Of a stretch of DNA of 64,000 bases, positions 61,534 through 64,000 are shown piece after piece (the stretch's first letter is position 1; each line of letters opens with the position of its first letter). The stretch comes from an uncultured Pelagibacteraceae bacterium. GTDB lineage: Bacteria; Pseudomonadota; Alphaproteobacteria; Pelagibacterales; Pelagibacteraceae. Both the position numbers and the translations under genes were made by a program. Below the pieces are notes generated by a model. It ran no database searches. It saw only the letters and a list, made by a program, of their open reading frames with translations, and had not been told where the DNA came from. Where the stretch lies: positions 62,001 to 126,000 of the forward strand of contig CABYOT010000002.1 of the NCBI GenBank assembly GCA_902520695.1, given 5' to 3'.

Positions 61534-62020
61534 TTTTTTTTTTCTCTTATTTAATATTAATCCCTTATTATCTTCAGATCAAAATTATTTATTAATTTCG
61601 GGTAAACCAAAAATTACAGATGGTGACACAATCAAGATTAATAATAAAAAAATTCGCTTTGGTGGAATTGATGCTCCCGAAAGTTTTTTTTTTGGAAAGA
61701 AACAATCTTGTGTTTTTAACAATGTTGAAATTCTATGTGGTAAGTTATCTAAAGATAAGCTCATTGAAAAAATTGGAAATCAAATTGTTAATTGTAAAAT
61801 AGAACAAAATAAAGATCAATATAGCAGATTAATAGGTGAATGTTTTTTAAAAAATGAAAGCCTATCAGTTTTTATGGTCAAGAATGGTTATGCATTTGAT
61901 TATCCTAAATACTCAAACGGTAAATTTAAAAAATATCAAGTTTTTGCAAAAAAATTTTCTTTGGGTTTATGGCAAATGCAATTTGAATATCCTTGGATAT
62001 GGAGAAAAAAAAATAGATAG
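61505..62020 (+). CDS. Secreted thermonuclease-like protein (SNase domain)
   Basis: The 171-residue protein has a signal peptide (hydrophobic residues about 5-22) and a staphylococcal-nuclease fold domain: ITDGDTIKINNKKIRF, GGIDAPES, YSRLIGECFL and VKNGYAFDYPKYS. The Asp, Arg and Glu residues of the nuclease site have counterparts here, so it could be a periplasmic or secreted nuclease that scavenges nucleic acids. The ATG lies inside the end of the DUF1476 gene, a 29-base overlap in another frame. Confidence 0.82.
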   Translation: MKKQKLILISFFFLLFNINPLLSSDQNYLLISGKPKITDGDTIKINNKKIRFGGIDAPESFFFGKKQSCVFNNVEILCGKLSKDKLIEKIGNQIVNCKIEQNKDQYSRLIGECFLKNESLSVFMVKNGYAFDYPKYSNGKFKKYQVFAKKFSLGLWQMQFEYPWIWRKKNR

Positions 62021-62022
62021 TA

Positions 62023-62628
62023 ATGAAAATGACTCGAAATAAAAATATATATTTATTTTTAATTTTTATTTTATTTTCTAGTTGCTCCTCAATTCCTAAA
62101 AATACTGCAGATGGCTGTTCAATATTTTCAGAAAGATATCTTTGGTACAAACATGCAAAAAAAACTGAACAAAAATGGGGCACACCTATTTACCTGCAAC
62201 TTGCTATAATTAAAATGGAGTCAGATTTCGATTGGTTGGCAAAACCACCTAGACAAAAATTATTTAAGGTTATTCCTTATAAAAGACCGTCAAGTTCTTT
62301 TGGTTATTCTCAAGCAATTAGAGGAACCTGGAAACAATACAAAGACGAAACAGGGAATAAGTATGCTACTAGGACAAGATTTAAAGATAGTGTAGATTTT
62401 ATTGGGTGGTACACAAACAAAACAGAAAAGATCCTAAAAATCCCAAAAAATGACGCTTTTAAGCAGTATGTTGCTTATCATGAAGGCTGGGGAAATTACA
62501 AAAATTATAGAAAGAACCAAAAAATTATTCTTTTAGCAAAAAAAGTTGAAAATCAATCTAAGAAATACAAGGAACAGCTTAATAATTGTCGAAAGTCACT
62601 TACTACTAAAAAATATATTATATTTTAG
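62023..62628 (+). CDS. Lipoprotein with a lytic-transglycosylase-like domain
   Basis: The 201-residue protein has a lipoprotein signal with lipobox LFSSC (Cys21). The mature part resembles the lysozyme-like SLT fold: KKTEQKWGTPIYLQLAIIKMESDF with the likely catalytic Glu66, SSSFGYSQAIRGTWKQYK and YVAYHEGWGNY. It would cut glycan strands at the inner leaflet of the outer membrane. It follows the nuclease gene by two bases. The exact enzyme class is not certain. Its stop is nested with that of the RND gene in TTAG. Confidence 0.8.
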   Translation: MKMTRNKNIYLFLIFILFSSCSSIPKNTADGCSIFSERYLWYKHAKKTEQKWGTPIYLQLAIIKMESDFDWLAKPPRQKLFKVIPYKRPSSSFGYSQAIRGTWKQYKDETGNKYATRTRFKDSVDFIGWYTNKTEKILKIPKNDAFKQYVAYHEGWGNYKNYRKNQKIILLAKKVENQSKKYKEQLNNCRKSLTTKKYIIF

Positions 62629-64000
62629 TTTAATTGTTTTTTAAGCTCTATATCAACTGCATCAATTCTCTTCGTATTTTTTGCTAGAGTTAAATACATT
62701 GTTGGAGTTACATATAAAGTGAAAAAGGTAGAAATTATCATTCCACCAAGTATAGTTGCACCTACAGCAAGTCTTGAACCTTCTCCAGCACCTGGACCAA
62801 TATTTCCAATTACTAAAGGCAACATAGCAATCATTGTGCTCAGAGATGTCATTATAATTGGTCTAAATCTTAAACTGCAGGCTTCTTTTACGGCTTTTTC
62901 AATTTCTTTGCCTTTAGTTCTCAATTGATTTGCATAATCAACTATAAGAATACTATTTTTTGTTGAAATACCAATTAGTATTACTAAGGCGATTTGTGAA
63001 AATATATTTATTGATGAATTTAAAAATAGAATAAATATTAACCCTCCAAATACTGCGAGTGGAACAGTCAAAATAATTATAAATGGGTGTATAAATGAAT
63101 TAAAAGTAGCTGACATAACAAGATAAGCTGTTAACAATGCTAGGGCAAATATAATGTAAAGTTCATTGCTTGTTTCTTTTAATTCTTCAGATTTTCCTTT
63201 CCAGGTAATTTGTTTATCTGGAGCAACATTAGTCATCGTTTCCTCTAAATACTTTATCGCCTCAGCTAAAGTATAACCTTCACTTATGTTAGCTGATATT
63301 GTTACAGCACGCTGTCTGTTATATCTTGACAACTTACTTGCTGTTCCCTTTTCATTAAATTCAACAAGATTAGATAGAGAAACTAAATTACCTGTTTTTT
63401 CTGATCGAACAAATATTTTACTTAAACTTTCTTTATTTTTTCTATCTTCTAAATATTGTTGTAAAATAATAGGGTATTCTTTTCCAAGTTTATTAAATTT
63501 TGTAACCGTCTTACCCCCATACAAAGTTTCTAGTGTTTGACCTATTGCTTCAGTTGATATTCCTAAGTCTTTTGCTTTATTTTTGTTAATTTTTATATTT
63601 ACTTCAGGTTTATTTCTTGTGTAGTCAGATTCAAGTCTTGATAAATTTCTGTTCTTTCTTAGCATTCTAATAACTTGAGATTGTATTTGCTCTAGTTCTT
63701 CATATGTATTTCCATAAATAACCATTTGAACAGGCTTATTGTAACTAGAAACTCTTATGGACTGTGGAGAAATAGGAAAAGCTAGTGTTTGGGGCACTGT
63801 AACTATTTTTCCAATTGCTTGCCTCATTATTGTTTGAGAATTCTGTTTTCTATTTTTCCAATTATCTAAAAGTGAAATTATTAAGAAACTATTTTCAGAG
63901 CCAAAACCTGGAACTATCATTAAAAATCTGTTGTAAGGACTACTTTCTCCATCTAGCAGTGGAATAAGTCTTTTTTCAACGTCTTCAGCCCTTTTTTGAG
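62625..64000 (-). CDS. RND-family efflux transporter, C-terminal part (partial)
   Basis: This is the C-terminal 458 codons of an AcrB/MdtB-type inner-membrane efflux pump. The frame is open up to the window edge (codons before the Met at 63920 read SSPYNRFL and continue), so the gene starts outside. The second periplasmic porter half ends near VAPDKQITW, followed by TM segments 8-12 with landmarks PLAVFGGLIFILF, SILIVDYANQLR and RPIIMTSLSTMIAMLPL. A heavy-metal or multidrug substrate cannot be told apart here. Adaptor and outer-membrane partners would lie outside. Confidence 0.93.
   Translation of the reverse strand, partial: QKRAEDVEKRLIPLLDGESSPYNRFLMIVPGFGSENSFLIISLLDNWKNRKQNSQTIMRQAIGKIVTVPQTLAFPISPQSIRVSSYNKPVQMVIYGNTYEELEQIQSQVIRMLRKNRNLSRLESDYTRNKPEVNIKINKNKAKDLGISTEAIGQTLETLYGGKTVTKFNKLGKEYPIILQQYLEDRKNKESLSKIFVRSEKTGNLVSLSNLVEFNEKGTASKLSRYNRQRAVTISANISEGYTLAEAIKYLEETMTNVAPDKQITWKGKSEELKETSNELYIIFALALLTAYLVMSATFNSFIHPFIIILTVPLAVFGGLIFILFLNSSINIFSQIALVILIGISTKNSILIVDYANQLRTKGKEIEKAVKEACSLRFRPIIMTSLSTMIAMLPLVIGNIGPGAGEGSRLAVGATILGGMIISTFFTLYVTPTMYLTLAKNTKRIDAVDIELKKQLN

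Overview
The window is AT-rich, extremely gene-dense chromosomal DNA from an alphaproteobacterium of the SAR11 clade (Pelagibacterales, 'Candidatus Pelagibacter' type). This rests on the dmdC-dmdB-dmdA cluster (DmdA is 369 residues and very close to the P. ubique protein as I remember it), the alphaproteobacterial gene orders (sdhCDAB-mmsA-mdh-sucCDAB-lpdA, atpHAGDC, metX-metW, chvI-chvG-ahcY), class I lysyl-tRNA synthetase, a DUF1476 (zeta) protein, a SAM-II riboswitch and near-zero spacing between genes. No intergenic stretch exceeds about 200 bases. I found no tRNA, rRNA, insertion sequence, prophage or CRISPR array.

Layout. 1-1958: the end of leuC, then leuD and leuB (leucine synthesis). 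1985-6538: dmdC, dmdB and dmdA for demethylation of dimethylsulfoniopropionate (DMSP). 6558-20994: asd, then a long central-carbon operon (succinate dehydrogenase, methylmalonate-semialdehyde dehydrogenase, malate dehydrogenase, succinyl-CoA synthetase, 2-oxoglutarate dehydrogenase E1/E2/E3). 21014-27857: priA and the F1 sector of ATP synthase. 27846-34378 (minus): one operon rplU-rpmA-obgE-proB-proA-nadD-rsfS-ctpA-rppH behind a good promoter. 34444-36860 (minus): metX-metW-gloB under a SAM-II riboswitch. 37062-39039: hisC-tyrA. 39036-42599 (minus): trkH, ampG and an NlpC/P60 hydrolase. 42685-46159: lysS, pyrD, rpmB and a queuosine-precursor transporter. 46161-50321 (minus): a polyamine operon (ornithine decarboxylase, deoxyhypusine-synthase-like protein, aguB, aguA). 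50466-57048: regA/actR, an ABC ATPase, polA and chvI-chvG. 57091-60453: ahcY, tsaE, amgK, murU. 60450-64000: gpmA, the zeta protein, a secreted nuclease, a lipoprotein with a lysozyme-like fold and the end of an RND efflux pump.

How the genes connect. DmdA/B/C release reduced sulfur and one-carbon units from DMSP. MetX makes the O-acetylhomoserine that would accept that sulfur, AhcY recycles the product of SAM-dependent methylation, and the SAM-II element closes the loop on metX. AmpG, AmgK and MurU form much of a cell-wall recycling route. The DUF1476 protein is a likely inhibitor of the ATP synthase encoded about 34 kb away.

Most worth a second look: SdhD contains no histidine, and Phe63 sits where the haem b ligand should be. 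The ornithine decarboxylase leader carries a perfect 19-bp palindrome followed by a terminator-like hairpin just before the start codon. The deoxyhypusine-synthase homologue in the polyamine operon keeps the catalytic Lys but lacks the His pair of the eukaryotic enzyme. ChvI has an altered switch loop. All six convergent gene pairs end inside or within one base of each other, leaving no room for terminators.
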